DNA of 64,000 nt from Nocardia rhamnosiphila NBRC 108938 (GCF_000720425.1 NZ_JOAJ01000003.1:682001-746000); one strand, 5' to 3'; positions 35,228 to 44,541 are shown, numbered from the stretch's first letter. The notes: generated by a model from the sequence alone, not told the origin. Made by a program: numbers and translations.

Positions 35228-36469
35228 TCAGCGCGCGCCCGGCTGTGCGGAGGCGGGCAGCGCGAACTCCACGGCGGGCGCGAGCGGCAACCGCGCGTGG
35301 ACCCGGAATCCGCCGTCGGCGGCGGGTCCCACGTCGACCCGGCCGCCGACGGCGAGCGCGCGCGCCTGCATACCCGGGATACCGTGCCCGCCCGTACCGC
35401 CGCCGGGGGCACCGCTGCCCGGGCCGTTGACCACGGTCAGATCGACCTCCCCTGTGCAGGCGATCGTGACCTGCACGGGTGCGCCCGGGGCGTGCCGGCT
35501 GGCATTGGCCAGCGATTCCTGGACGATCCGGTACAGCGCGGAACCGACGGTATCCGGGATCGCGGCCAGCGTTCCGTCGACCGACCAGGTGAGATCCACC
35601 CCGGCGCGGGCCGCACCGATGAACAGCGCTTCCAGATCGGCGGCGGTCGGTTGGGGCGCGTGCTCGGCGAGCTGTCCGTCGCTGCGCAGCACACCGAGCA
35701 GCCCGCGGATCTCGTTCAGCGCCTCCCGTGCGGTGGCGCCGATCGATTCGAACTCGGCGCGCGCCGCGTCGTTCACGCCCTCCACCCGGTAGGGCGCGGT
35801 CTGCGCCTGCACCACCACCAGCGACATATGGTGGGCCACCACATCGTGCAGGTCGCGCGCGATGCGCGCCTTCTCCTCAAGAATCGTGCGGCGTGCCCGT
35901 TCCAGATCGCTGAGTTCGGTCTGCTTGCTCAGCTCGGTCCGGGAGCGGATCAGCGACCGCACCAGCAGCGCGACGAAGACCAGCCCGCCGAGTGAGACCG
36001 GCCAGGCCCACGGGTCGGCGTCGATACCCTCGGCCGACAGTGCCGCGCCCAGCAGCAGCGAGGTCGCCCCCCACACCACCGCGAGCAGTTGCAGGGGCGA
36101 GCGCAAGGCCACCGCGAACACCAGGAAATACAGCGCGACGATATGCACCACCTGGACCGGGATCTCCTCCCCCGGCAGGTTCGGCACGGCCAACGCGATG
36201 AACAGCGCCGAGCCCGCCGAGACGGCCCAGCCCAGCAGCGCGTTCCTGCTCATCAGCAGTACCGGCAGCGCGGCGAACGCGGCGATCAGCGGCGCGATCG
36301 GCGCGGGCACGTCATGGGTGAGGAACAGGGTGGGCCACGCCACCGAGAACAGTGTCACCGCCGTCAGGACCGAGGCGGCGTCGAGCCACCAGCGCAGACC
36401 CAGGCCGACGATCAGGCCCCACAGGCCCCGCCGCCGGCGCACCGGCACCGCGATGCTCGTATCGTTCAT
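35228..36469 (-). CDS. two-component sensor histidine kinase (HisKA_3)
   Basis: This 413-residue protein has about six N-terminal membrane spans (residues 30-165), a coiled-coil linker (TELSKQTELSDLERARRTIL, in part), the phosphoacceptor His in RDLHDVVAHHMSLVVVQ, and HATPase motifs ESLANASRHAPG and GGHGIPGMQARA. ATG 36469 has a GGGGG ribosome site. Paired with the NarL-type regulator downstream. The signal is unknown; no large external domain. Confidence 0.9.
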   Translation of the reverse strand: MNDTSIAVPVRRRRGLWGLIVGLGLRWWLDAASVLTAVTLFSVAWPTLFLTHDVPAPIAPLIAAFAALPVLLMSRNALLGWAVSAGSALFIALAVPNLPGEEIPVQVVHIVALYFLVFAVALRSPLQLLAVVWGATSLLLGAALSAEGIDADPWAWPVSLGGLVFVALLVRSLIRSRTELSKQTELSDLERARRTILEEKARIARDLHDVVAHHMSLVVVQAQTAPYRVEGVNDAARAEFESIGATAREALNEIRGLLGVLRSDGQLAEHAPQPTAADLEALFIGAARAGVDLTWSVDGTLAAIPDTVGSALYRIVQESLANASRHAPGAPVQVTIACTGEVDLTVVNGPGSGAPGGGTGGHGIPGMQARALAVGGRVDVGPAADGGFRVHARLPLAPAVEFALPASAQPGAR

Positions 36470-36635
36470 GCCCCCGACACTAGGAACTCCGGCCCCGGCG
36501 CACCTCATACCGTGGGGTGAATTACGGCCGGTACACCAGGGCTAGCCCCGTACCGGCGTAGGTTCCGGGATCGGCGCGCAAACACCACCCGAGCGGGACG
36601 GCCGCGACCGCCTTCCGTTCATAACGTCCTCGGCC

Positions 36636-37370
36636 ATGGCTGTCTCGAACAATGCCGTGCGCCACCCGGCCCGGCTGTCCCCGCAGACCGCGCGGCGCGC
36701 GGCGACCGCCGCGGCCGGCTTCGCCGCGGCGGTATCCCTGCTGTCGGCGCCCGCGGCCGATGCCGCCGGCCCCGCACCCCGGCCGGTCGCCGCGGCGGCG
36801 GTTCGCGCGCTCACCACCCCGGGAACGGTCGCCGCGATACCCGCGGATTTCCGCGCGGTGGCCGGCTACGCCCCGGCGCGGGTCGACGGGATGCTGGTCG
36901 CGCCGCACGGGTCCTGTTCCTCCCCGGTAGCGCTGCCGGCGGAGTTCGATACCGCCTGCAAGGCCCACGACCTCGGCTACGACCTGCTGCGGTACGCCGA
37001 CCGCACCGGCGCCCCGCTCGGCCCCTGGGCCCGGCAGGAGCTGGACCGGACCCTCGCCGAACGGATGCGCGCCGCGTGCGCGCAGCGGCCGCAGCCACTC
37101 CCGCGCGCCCGCTGCGCCGTGATGGCCGAGGCCGCCGAGATCGCCGTGGATCTCAATTCGATGCGGCAGGACTACGGCGTACCGGTCGCGGAGGACTTTC
37201 CCCTGGCCGGCGCCGTCACCGCGTGGCTGCCGCGGATCTGCGGCCTGCTCCTGTTCGCCACGGCCGTCTTGTTCCTGCGCCGCCCGGTCGCCGCGCCGCT
37301 GCTCCCGGCCGCCGGGACCCGCCGTCCGATCCGCCCGCACCACGCCGTCGCCGGGGGTTCCCATGTCTGA
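36636..37370 (+). CDS. secreted or membrane-tethered phospholipase A2-like protein (1)
   Basis: This 244-residue protein has a Sec signal peptide to about residue 43 (ending APAADA), a prokaryotic phospholipase A2-like domain, and a C-terminal membrane span (about 190-215). The active-site motif C108-x2-H111-D112-LGYDLLRY and four Cys (94, 108, 148, 160) match the His-Asp dyad and two disulfides of the bacterial PLA2 family. Calcium-loop residues are not certain. The gene overlaps the next one by 8 bp. Cys spacing is identical to the second copy at 39573. Enzyme activity is inferred from motif only. Confidence 0.72.
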   Translation: MAVSNNAVRHPARLSPQTARRAATAAAGFAAAVSLLSAPAADAAGPAPRPVAAAAVRALTTPGTVAAIPADFRAVAGYAPARVDGMLVAPHGSCSSPVALPAEFDTACKAHDLGYDLLRYADRTGAPLGPWARQELDRTLAERMRAACAQRPQPLPRARCAVMAEAAEIAVDLNSMRQDYGVPVAEDFPLAGAVTAWLPRICGLLLFATAVLFLRRPVAAPLLPAAGTRRPIRPHHAVAGGSHV

Positions 37371-39444
37371 CACGACCACAGCCGTACCCGTCCCGAACCC
37401 GTCGCGCCCCGGGCCCCGCACCGGCCTGTCCGGCCACGCCACGGCACCCGCCCGGCCACAGCTTCACACCGACCTACCCGACGACGTTCCGACACCTGCT
37501 TGGCCACGGCCCCACACCGGCCGACCCGCCGACGTCCCGACACCCGCCCGGCCCGACACCGGCCTACTCGCCGACGTCCCGACACCCAGCCGGCCACGGC
37601 CCCATACCGGCCGACCTGCCGACGTCCTTACACCCGGCCGGTCTCGGACTCGCACCGGCACACCCGGGAGCGTCCCGTCGCTCGTTCGGTCACAAACCCG
37701 CCCCGACGCTGCCGGCGACAACCCGACACCGCCTCACACCGGCACGCCCGGGAGCGTCCCGGCAGCGGCGGAACCCCGCTTCGGCCGACTCGACGAAGTG
37801 CCGACGCCCTCGCAGCCCCGCCCTCCCGCCGGCCTGTCCGAAAGCGTCCCGGCACTCTCCCTGCCCCGCCCCCGCACCGGCCTACCCGACGACGACCTCG
37901 GGGCACCCTCTGTACCCGGCACCGGCCGACCCGACGATGTCCCGGCTCCCTCGCAGCCCCACACTCGCACCGATTCGCCCGATCAGGTCCCGACACCCGC
38001 GCAACCCCGGTCTCGCACCGAGCCAGCCGATCACGTACCGACGCCAGCGCAACCCCGGTGTCGCAAGGGCCCGCTCGGATACATCCGGACCCGGCTACCG
38101 CGGCATTGGCCACCCGTAGCGACCACACTCGCCGTCGGTGCCGGAACCGTGGTGTCCCTGGCACCCGGCCTGCTGCCCCGGACCGCGGCCGCGCAGGCCG
38201 TACTCACCGCGGTGACCGTGGTCGTGGCGCTCGGTATCGCGCGGCTCATCCGTCTCGTGGCCCGGTACACCGCGGGGCGTGCTCCGGTCGCCACACCGCG
38301 AGCCCGGCGGTTGGTGTTCGCGGCCACCGCGGCCGGCGTTCTCGGCGCGGTGGTGCACGCCGCACGCTGGCAGCACATACTGCGGTCGGCGATGGATGTG
38401 GCGCCGACCGGCCCGGGCCACTGGGTCGGGTGGGCGGTCGGCGCGACCCTGCTCACCGTCGCGACGGTGGTGGTGGGCCGCGGGTGCGGCCGGGCGCTCC
38501 GGCGGATCGGCTGGTCGCGGGCGCTGGTGATGACGGTGGTCGCGGGGCTGCCGATGGCCCTGTTCGCGGTTCCCGCGGCGGTGGGCTGGGGCGACCGGAC
38601 CTATGCCGCCGCGAACGCCACCGCCGACCCGGGCCTGGTGCGGCCGGTGGCGGTGTCCCGGTCCGGGAGCGCCGCGTCGATGGTGGACTGGTCGACGCTG
38701 GGGCGCGAGGGGCAGCGGTTCGTCACCGCCGGGCCGCCGGGTGCGGTCCGGGTCTATATCGGGCTCCGCTCGGCGCCGGACCTGGCCGCGCGCGCCGCGC
38801 TGGCGGTCCGGGAACTGGATCGGGCCGGTGGCTTCGACCGCTCCGATCTGGTGATCGCCGTGCCCACCGGATCGGGCTGGGTGGACGCGCGGGCGCTGCA
38901 GGGTTTCGATACCCGATTCGGCGGCGAGGTGGCGGTGGTCGCGTTGCAGTACTCGTACGCGCCGAGCTGGGCCACCTTCGTCTTCGGCCGGGACGCGGCG
39001 ACGGCCTCGGCGCGGGCGCTGGTCACCGCCGTCGAACAGCACATGGCCACGTTGCCGGATCCGCCCCGGCTGCACCTGTACGGGCAAAGCCTCGGCGCGC
39101 TCGGCGGTAGCACGGTGTTCGCGGGCGCCGCCGAGCAGAATCGCCGGGTGTGTTCGGCGCTGTGGGCCGGGATGCCCGGCGGCGGTGGGCCCGCGCCCGG
39201 TGCGCGCACCGCGGTACTGGCCAATACGTCCGACCCGGTCGTGCACTGGTCACTCGACCTGCTGTGGCGGCCGCCGGATCTCACCGCCGCCCGCCGTGAC
39301 GCGCCCACCCCGCCCTGGCTGCCCGTGGCCGGTTTCCTGCAGACCACCGCGGATCTGCTGGGCGCCCTCGGCGCGCCACCGGGACACGGCCACCGGTACG
39401 ACACCGATCAGGGGACCGCGCTGCCCGGCTGCGGCCCGGCGTGA
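37363..39444 (+). CDS. membrane alpha/beta hydrolase (PF10081-type) with Pro/Thr-rich repeat N-terminus
   Basis: The 693-residue protein has three parts: a Pro/Thr/Arg-rich imperfect repeat region (about residues 30-240); five hydrophobic spans (about 250-410; TTLAVGAGTVVSLAPGLL, ARRLVFAATAAGVLGAVVHA and others); and a C-terminal alpha/beta hydrolase domain with VRVYIGLRSAPDL, nucleophile S576 in LYGQSLGALGG, and a late His in HGHRYDTDQG. It fits the actinobacterial alpha/beta-hydrolase family PF10081 with its PF15420 membrane part. Membership in a coupled run with two PLA2-like genes suggests lipid or ester turnover at the envelope. Substrate unknown. Confidence 0.78.
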   Translation: MSDTTTAVPVPNPSRPGPRTGLSGHATAPARPQLHTDLPDDVPTPAWPRPHTGRPADVPTPARPDTGLLADVPTPSRPRPHTGRPADVLTPGRSRTRTGTPGSVPSLVRSQTRPDAAGDNPTPPHTGTPGSVPAAAEPRFGRLDEVPTPSQPRPPAGLSESVPALSLPRPRTGLPDDDLGAPSVPGTGRPDDVPAPSQPHTRTDSPDQVPTPAQPRSRTEPADHVPTPAQPRCRKGPLGYIRTRLPRHWPPVATTLAVGAGTVVSLAPGLLPRTAAAQAVLTAVTVVVALGIARLIRLVARYTAGRAPVATPRARRLVFAATAAGVLGAVVHAARWQHILRSAMDVAPTGPGHWVGWAVGATLLTVATVVVGRGCGRALRRIGWSRALVMTVVAGLPMALFAVPAAVGWGDRTYAAANATADPGLVRPVAVSRSGSAASMVDWSTLGREGQRFVTAGPPGAVRVYIGLRSAPDLAARAALAVRELDRAGGFDRSDLVIAVPTGSGWVDARALQGFDTRFGGEVAVVALQYSYAPSWATFVFGRDAATASARALVTAVEQHMATLPDPPRLHLYGQSLGALGGSTVFAGAAEQNRRVCSALWAGMPGGGGPAPGARTAVLANTSDPVVHWSLDLLWRPPDLTAARRDAPTPPWLPVAGFLQTTADLLGALGAPPGHGHRYDTDQGTALPGCGPA
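37440..38080 (+). repeat. degenerate Pro/Thr-rich coding repeats
   Basis: The 5' third of the hydrolase gene encodes about a dozen imperfect units of 15-20 residues around the phrase DVPTPARPRPHTGRPA. Nucleotide identity between units is high in places (the GACACCCGCCCGG and CACACCGGCC words recur), implying recent slippage. Probably an extended, disordered cytoplasmic or surface segment. Confidence 0.75.
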
Positions 39445-39572
39445 CAGCTCCGCTACCGTCGCGGCGCCGGGTTTGCCGGCCGGATGCGGGCTGCCACCGC
39501 GGCGGTCGTGGCTATCGGGAGCGGGACCTGCCGTGCGGGCCCACCACTCCGTAACGCTTAAGGTGTCCCACC

Positions 39573-40505
39573 ATGGCTTCACCCCGTAACGATCACCCGC
39601 GCCGGCCCCGGCGCCGGTTCCGGCGGATCTCGCTGCCGGCGTTCACCGGTGCCGCGCTGTTCGGTCTGGTGATCACCGCCGTGCCGGCGCCGACCTCCGA
39701 GGCCGTCGGTATCGACGGTTCGGTCACGGCACCGGCCGGGCTGGCGGTGGTGGATCTGACCTCGGGTGACGCGGTGATGGACACCGTGGCGGCCATCCCG
39801 CGGGATTTCGCGGACCGGCTCGGCTACCAGCCCGTCGTCCGGCAGGGCGTGCTCGTGGCTCCGGACGGCAGCTGTTCCTCACCGGTCGAGCTGCCACCGG
39901 AATTCGATACCGCCTGTATGGCCCACGACCTCGGGTACGACCTGCTGCGATACGCCGATCGCACCGGCGCCCCACTGGGGCCGTGGGCCCGGCAGGCCCT
40001 GGACCGGACGTTGAGCGTCCGGCTGCACCAGGCCTGCGAAACGCATACCGAACCGGTGGTGCGCACCCGCTGCGAGACGCTGGCCGGGATCGCGGCCACC
40101 GCGGTGGAGTTGAATTCGCGCCGGCAGCACTACGGGGTCCCGGTGGTGGAGACTTTGAGCCAGGTGGCGGCCCAGGCCGCCACGGATCATCCGACCCGGC
40201 CCTGGCTGCTGCGCGCGGTCGCGCTCGGCCTGGCGACGATGGCCGCCCTGGTCTTCGGGATCCGCCGCCTGCACCGACGGATCCGGCGCACGACGGCACC
40301 CGGTGTCCGCATCCCGGTCGGGGCCGTCCGGCCCGGCCGCGCCACCGGCCTGCCGCGGCCCGCGTTCACCCGTCTGCTGCTGCCGTATGCCCGACGGTTG
40401 CCCGGCTTCGCGACCCCGCCCGCGGCCGCCCCACCCGACCCCGCGTTTCCGGCCGGGGTGCAGCTGTTGCCGGCCGCCACGCCGCCACTCGCCCGGACCG
40501 GCTGA
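39573..40505 (+). CDS. secreted or membrane-tethered phospholipase A2-like protein (2)
   Basis: This 310-residue paralogue of the gene at 36636 has an Arg-rich n-region, a signal/anchor at residues 21-44, and the same PLA2-like core: C115-x2-H118-D119-LGYDLLRYADRTGAPLGPWA (in part), with Cys at 101, 115, 155 and 167 in identical spacing. A membrane span near 205-222 and a basic Pro-rich tail of about 85 residues, longer than in copy 1, follow. It begins 128 bp after the hydrolase. Catalytic role inferred from the His-Asp motif and Cys pattern. Confidence 0.72.
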   Translation: MASPRNDHPRRPRRRFRRISLPAFTGAALFGLVITAVPAPTSEAVGIDGSVTAPAGLAVVDLTSGDAVMDTVAAIPRDFADRLGYQPVVRQGVLVAPDGSCSSPVELPPEFDTACMAHDLGYDLLRYADRTGAPLGPWARQALDRTLSVRLHQACETHTEPVVRTRCETLAGIAATAVELNSRRQHYGVPVVETLSQVAAQAATDHPTRPWLLRAVALGLATMAALVFGIRRLHRRIRRTTAPGVRIPVGAVRPGRATGLPRPAFTRLLLPYARRLPGFATPPAAAPPDPAFPAGVQLLPAATPPLARTG

Positions 40506-40546
40506 CCACGGTTGACCCGACTTGAAACACGTTCTAATTTGGGGAC

Positions 40547-40990
40547 GTGCTTGTTGTGGACGACGTGGTCGAGGTGGACGCTCCTGCCGAGGTGGTGTGG
40601 TCGGTGCTCACCGATTTCGACCGGTACGGCGACTGGAATCCATTCATCAGCCGCTGCCGGGCGGATCTGACGGTGGGTGCGCCGATCGATATGAGGGTCG
40701 AGCAGCTCGCGCCCCGGCCGATCCGGATGCGCGAATGGATCCGCAGCGTCACCGCGGGCCGGGAATTCAGCTACTCCATGAAACCGATCCCCCTCGGCGC
40801 GCTGCGCAGCAAACGCTCGCACACGCTGACCCCGCTGGCCGGTGACCGCACCCGCTACGAATCCCATTTCGAACTCGACGGCTGGCTCGCCCCGCTGGTC
40901 GGCCTGCTGTTCGGGCGCGGATTCAAGAAGGGGTTTCCCGGGATGACCACCGCGGTCGAACGGGAAGCCGAGCGGCGGCACGCCCGCTGA
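40547..40990 (+). CDS. SRPBCC (polyketide cyclase-like) domain protein
   Basis: This 147-residue protein is a single START/Bet v1-like SRPBCC domain: VVEVDAPAEVVWSVLTDFDRYGDWNPF in parts at residues 6-33, VGAPIDMRVE, and ESHFELDGWLAPLVGLLFG near 105. Such proteins bind lipids or hydrophobic ligands. Start GTG 40547. It follows the PLA2-like/hydrolase triad on the same strand with a 41-bp gap and could handle their lipid products, which is conjecture. Confidence 0.82.
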   Translation: MLVVDDVVEVDAPAEVVWSVLTDFDRYGDWNPFISRCRADLTVGAPIDMRVEQLAPRPIRMREWIRSVTAGREFSYSMKPIPLGALRSKRSHTLTPLAGDRTRYESHFELDGWLAPLVGLLFGRGFKKGFPGMTTAVEREAERRHAR

Positions 40991-41002
40991 TCCGCCCAGG
41001 AA

Positions 41003-41042
41003 CACCGAGGGCGGTGGTCCATTCGGACCACCGCCCTCGGTG
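41003..41042. terminator. bidirectional terminator, 18-bp stem
   Basis: CACCGAGGGCGGTGGTCC, 4-nt loop, and its exact complement lie between the convergent SRPBCC and gatA genes. One of the longest perfect stems in the window; no T-tract. Confidence 0.85.
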
Positions 41043-41070
41043 AACTCTCGCCGTTCCCGGCGGACCGGTA

Positions 41071-42549
41071 TCAGGCGATATCGCCGCGGGCCGCCTCATA
41101 GGCCGCGCCCACCCGGTACAACCGGTCGTCGGCCAGCGCCGGCGCCATGATCTGCAGACCCACCGGCATCCCGTCGTCGCCGCTCAGTCCGGACGGGACC
41201 GACATGGCCGGATGCCCGGCCAGGTTGGTGGGCAGGGTGCACAGGTCGGACAGGTACATGGCCAGCGGATCGTCGACCTTCTCGCCCAGCTTCCACGGCG
41301 TGAACGGACTGGTCGGGGAGACCAGCACGTCCACCTGCTCGTAGGCCTTGTCGAAATCACGCGCGATCAGCGTGCGGACCTTGAGCGCCTGGCCGTAGTA
41401 GGCGTCGTAGTAGCCCGCCGAGAGCGCGTAGGTGCCGATCATGATCCGTCGTTTGACCTCCGGACCGAATCCGGCGGCGCGGGTCGCGGCCATGACCTGC
41501 TCGGCGCTGTGGTGACCGTCGTCGGCCACCCGCAGGCCGTAGCGCATGGCATCGAACCGGGCCAGGTTGGAGGAGACCTCGCTGGGCAGGATCAGATAGT
41601 AGGACGCCAGGGCGTACTCGAAATGCGGGCAGGACACCTCGACCACTTCGGCGCCCAGATCCTTCAGCACGCCGACCGCGGCGTCGAAGGAGGCGAGCAC
41701 ACCGTGCTGGTAGCTGTCGGAGTGCAGTTCCTTCACCACGCCGATCTTCACCCCGCGCAGATCCCCCGACGCGCCCTTCCGGGCAGCGTCGACCACGGCC
41801 GGGACCGCGACGTCACGGGAGGTGGAATCGCGCGGATCGTGTCCGGCGATCACCTCGTGCAGCAGAGCGGTGTCCAGCACCGTCCGGCCGCATGGACCGC
41901 CCTGGTCGAGCGAGGACGCGCAGGCGACGAGTCCGTACCGGGACACGGTGCCGTAGGTGGGCTTGGTGCCGACGGTCGCGGTGACCGCGGCCGGCTGCCG
42001 GATCGAGCCGCCGGTGTCGGTGCCGATGGCCAGCGGCGCCTGATAAGACGCCAGCGCCGCCGCCGAACCGCCGCCGGAGCCGCCGGGGATCCGGGTGGTG
42101 TCCCACGGGTTGCGGGTCGGCCCGTAGGCGGAGTTCTCGGTGGAGGAGCCCATCGCGAACTCGTCCATATTGGTCTTGCCCAGGATCGGGATCCCGGCGG
42201 CCCGCAGCCGGGTGGTCAGCGTGGCGTCGTAGGGTGCGACCCAGTTCTCGAGGATCTTCGACGCGCAGGTGGTGGGCATATCGGTCGTGGTGAACACGTC
42301 CTTGAGTGCCAGCGGCACCCCCGCCAGCGGCGAGGCGGGCACCTCACCGGCGGACAGGGCGGCGTCCACCTCGGCCGCGGCGGCGAGCGCCTGCTCTTCC
42401 GCGACGTGCAGGAAGGCGTGGTACTCCCCGTCGACCTCGGCGATCCGGTCCAGATGGGCCCGGGTCACCTCCACCGAGGAGACTTCGCCACCGTGGATGC
42501 GGCTCGCGAGGTCGGCCGCGCCGAGCCGGGTCAGTTCGCTCGCGCTCAT
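41071..42549 (-). CDS. gatA: aspartyl/glutamyl-tRNA(Asn/Gln) amidotransferase subunit A
   Basis: GatA is the glutaminase of the GatCAB complex. The 492-residue amidase has the Lys-cisSer-Ser triad: Lys in [13 protein letters not shown], the amidase signature [14 protein letters not shown], and the nucleophile Ser in [16 protein letters not shown] 42549 overlaps the gatC stop (ATGA). Order gatC-gatA with gatB elsewhere follows the mycobacterial arrangement. Confidence 0.97.
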   Translation of the reverse strand: MSASELTRLGAADLASRIHGGEVSSVEVTRAHLDRIAEVDGEYHAFLHVAEEQALAAAAEVDAALSAGEVPASPLAGVPLALKDVFTTTDMPTTCASKILENWVAPYDATLTTRLRAAGIPILGKTNMDEFAMGSSTENSAYGPTRNPWDTTRIPGGSGGGSAAALASYQAPLAIGTDTGGSIRQPAAVTATVGTKPTYGTVSRYGLVACASSLDQGGPCGRTVLDTALLHEVIAGHDPRDSTSRDVAVPAVVDAARKGASGDLRGVKIGVVKELHSDSYQHGVLASFDAAVGVLKDLGAEVVEVSCPHFEYALASYYLILPSEVSSNLARFDAMRYGLRVADDGHHSAEQVMAATRAAGFGPEVKRRIMIGTYALSAGYYDAYYGQALKVRTLIARDFDKAYEQVDVLVSPTSPFTPWKLGEKVDDPLAMYLSDLCTLPTNLAGHPAMSVPSGLSGDDGMPVGLQIMAPALADDRLYRVGAAYEAARGDIA

Positions 42550-42845
42550 TCGGCCTCCCCCAGGATCTGCGGAACCAGGAACCGCTGTTCCTCGGCGGCG
42601 GGTGCGCCGGACAGCGCCTGATCCGGAGTGAGACCGGGGCGAACCTCGTCGGGGCGGGTCACGTTTGTCACCGGATCCGGCGACGCGGTGGCCGGGACAT
42701 CGGCGGCGGCGACCTCGGAGATGGTCCGCACATGGCTGAGGATCGAATCCAGCTGCCCGGCGAACTGGTCGAGTTCGTCCTCGGACAGGGCGAGCCTGGA
42801 CAGCCGGGCGAGGTGTGCGACCTCGTCGCGGGAGATGGCGGTCAC
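42546..42845 (-). CDS. gatC: aspartyl/glutamyl-tRNA(Asn/Gln) amidotransferase subunit C
   Basis: This 99-residue protein stabilises GatA-GatB. It has the family pattern [20 protein letters not shown] (in part), a central belt [15 protein letters not shown], and the C-terminal [15 protein letters not shown] and [11 protein letters not shown]. Start GTG 42845 has AAAGGGG upstream. Coupled to gatA by ATGA. Confidence 0.96.
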   Translation of the reverse strand: MTAISRDEVAHLARLSRLALSEDELDQFAGQLDSILSHVRTISEVAAADVPATASPDPVTNVTRPDEVRPGLTPDQALSGAPAAEEQRFLVPQILGEAE

Positions 42846-43148
42846 CGCGAACCCCTTTCGGCGATAGTTTGGACTGCGGATCACAAGCATCGAACAGCCT
42901 AATGGTGTGGCCGGACCGGGCTACCCGGCAGGCCGCGCGGGCCGCGGCCACCGGTCCGCGCGAGGGTCCGCCGGAGCCGGCCGCAGGCCGCGCCGAAATC
43001 TGAAAGTTACGCATTTCACACCATTCGCCACCTGTGACCCCCGTTCCGGGCGCACAATTCGACTCGATAACCCCCGGCAATGGGTGTAAGGATGGGCAGA
43101 CCGGGTATTCGTTGTAAGCCTCGGCCGCAGAAGGAAAGGGAAACGCAC

Positions 43149-43799
43149 GTGTCTTATCTGCTCCGCGTGCAACTTCCGGATCGTCCGGGAAGCCTCGGGT
43201 CGCTAGCCGTAGCGTTGGGAACGGTCGGCGCCGATATCCTTTCCCTGGACGTGGTGGAGCGTGGTGCCGGCTACGCGGTCGACGATCTCGTGGTCGAGAT
43301 CGCCCCCAACGCCCTGCCCGACACCCTCATCACCGCCGCGGAATCGCTCGGCGATGTCCGCGTCGATTCCATCCGCCCCTACTCCGGCGTGCTCGACACC
43401 CATCGCGAGCTCGAATTGATCGACAATGTGGCCAACGCCCGCGACGATCGGCTCCAGGTGCTGGTCGACGGGGCCCCGCGGGTGCTGCGGGTCGGCTGGA
43501 GCACCGTCCTGGACATGGGGACGCACGGCGCCTACCGCGTGGTGGGCAGTCAGAGCGCGCCGCAGACCCAGGCGGCGTCGGTGCCGTGGATGCCGCTGCA
43601 GAAACCGACCGCGCTCGACGGCAATGCCGACTGGGTCCCCGAGATCTGGCGCGATATGGACACCAAACTGGCCGCCGCGCCGCTCGGAACCTCCAGCAAG
43701 GCACTCCTGCTCGGCCGTCCCGGCGGGCCCGATTTCCGACCCTCGGAGATCGCGCGGCTGGGCTACCTCGCCGGAATCGTCGCCACCGTCCTGGGCTGA
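43149..43799 (+). CDS. ACT domain-containing protein (Rv3013-like)
   Basis: This 216-residue protein has an N-terminal ACT domain ([22 protein letters not shown], in part, then [12 protein letters not shown]) and a C-terminal half with [14 protein letters not shown] and [22 protein letters not shown] domains bind amino acids and regulate metabolism. Divergent from gatCA, as Rv3013 is in M. tuberculosis. Start GTG 43149 has AAAGGGAAA upstream. Ligand unknown. Confidence 0.83.
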   Translation: MSYLLRVQLPDRPGSLGSLAVALGTVGADILSLDVVERGAGYAVDDLVVEIAPNALPDTLITAAESLGDVRVDSIRPYSGVLDTHRELELIDNVANARDDRLQVLVDGAPRVLRVGWSTVLDMGTHGAYRVVGSQSAPQTQAASVPWMPLQKPTALDGNADWVPEIWRDMDTKLAAAPLGTSSKALLLGRPGGPDFRPSEIARLGYLAGIVATVLG

Positions 43800-43816
43800 G
43801 TCCCGCCGGCGGTGAA

Positions 43817-44152
43817 CTACCGCTCGGCGCCCGGCTCGACGATGCGCCACCGATCCGGCCTACCCGGTGGGTAGGCGACGGTGAGCGTGTCCCCGACCGA
43901 CGGCCAATAGGCCGCATCCCACACCATGCGCCCGTAGACCACCTTCCCCGGCTCGGACGGCCCGGACAGGTTCCCCGTGACGGTGACGAACTGCTCGCCC
44001 ATCGCCTCGGGACGCGGACTCACCCCCGTCAGATACAGCGAACCGATCTCCGCGTCCGCGGGCATACGCCCACCCCGCCGCCCGCGGAACACCAGCACGA
44101 GCATTCCCACCAGTGCGGCCACCATGATCGCCAGCATCGCCAGTTCGAACAC
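43817..44152 (-). CDS. small membrane-anchored hypothetical protein
   Basis: This 111-residue protein has an N-terminal membrane span (LAMLAIMVAALVGMLVLVF) followed by a basic stop-transfer FRGRRGG and a beta-rich soluble domain (GSLYLTGVSP, QFVTVTGNL, VVYGRMVWD, GDTLTVAYPPG). Start GTG 44152. Convergent with the ACT gene, 17 bp apart. I recognise no named family. Confidence 0.7.
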   Translation of the reverse strand: MFELAMLAIMVAALVGMLVLVFRGRRGGRMPADAEIGSLYLTGVSPRPEAMGEQFVTVTGNLSGPSEPGKVVYGRMVWDAAYWPSVGDTLTVAYPPGRPDRWRIVEPGAER

Positions 44153-44541
44153 TCCACCATGCTAGGCCCCGCAGCGTCGCGCCGGCCGCCGACGCCCGGG
44201 GCGTCGCGATTCCGTGGCGCACACCACTCCCGAGGGAAGTCGCCGTGGCGGCGCCCGGGCATGCCACGCGGCCCGTATTTCCCGCACCGCCCGGACGGGA
44301 AATACGGCCTGGTCCCGCACTGATGGAATCCGGCTCGCCGGCCGCGCACCAGGACAGCCGGCACCACAGCCGGGCTTCTGCCTTACGCACCGGTGACTTG
44401 TTCGGACGAATGACGATGCGACGGCGAAAGTTCGGCCGCCCGGCCCGCCGACCATCACTTCTGCGAGACCGACGCGCCCGCGCATGAGTCGTGCGGGACG
44501 GGGTATTTCAGATCCACCGGACATGGAAGGAAGCGATCGTC
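44153..44541. other. intergenic with 12-bp hairpin, no supported gene
   Basis: About 390 bases without a supported gene. A perfect inverted repeat CCGTATTTCCCG, 11-nt spacer, CGGGAAATACGG lies at 44273-44307; it has no T-tract and is far from any stop codon on either strand, so it may be regulatory rather than terminator. Promoters for the two flanking divergent genes should lie here. Confidence 0.5.

Noticed and set aside
37500..39110. A 536-codon plus-strand frame overlapping the membrane hydrolase
   Set aside because: Arg/His/Pro-rich out-of-frame reading; the hydrolase frame has membrane spans and GQSLG.
44273..44307. Hairpin as terminator of the 43817 gene
   Set aside because: It lies upstream of that gene's start and well before the next plus-strand gene, so it is not at either gene's 3' end.
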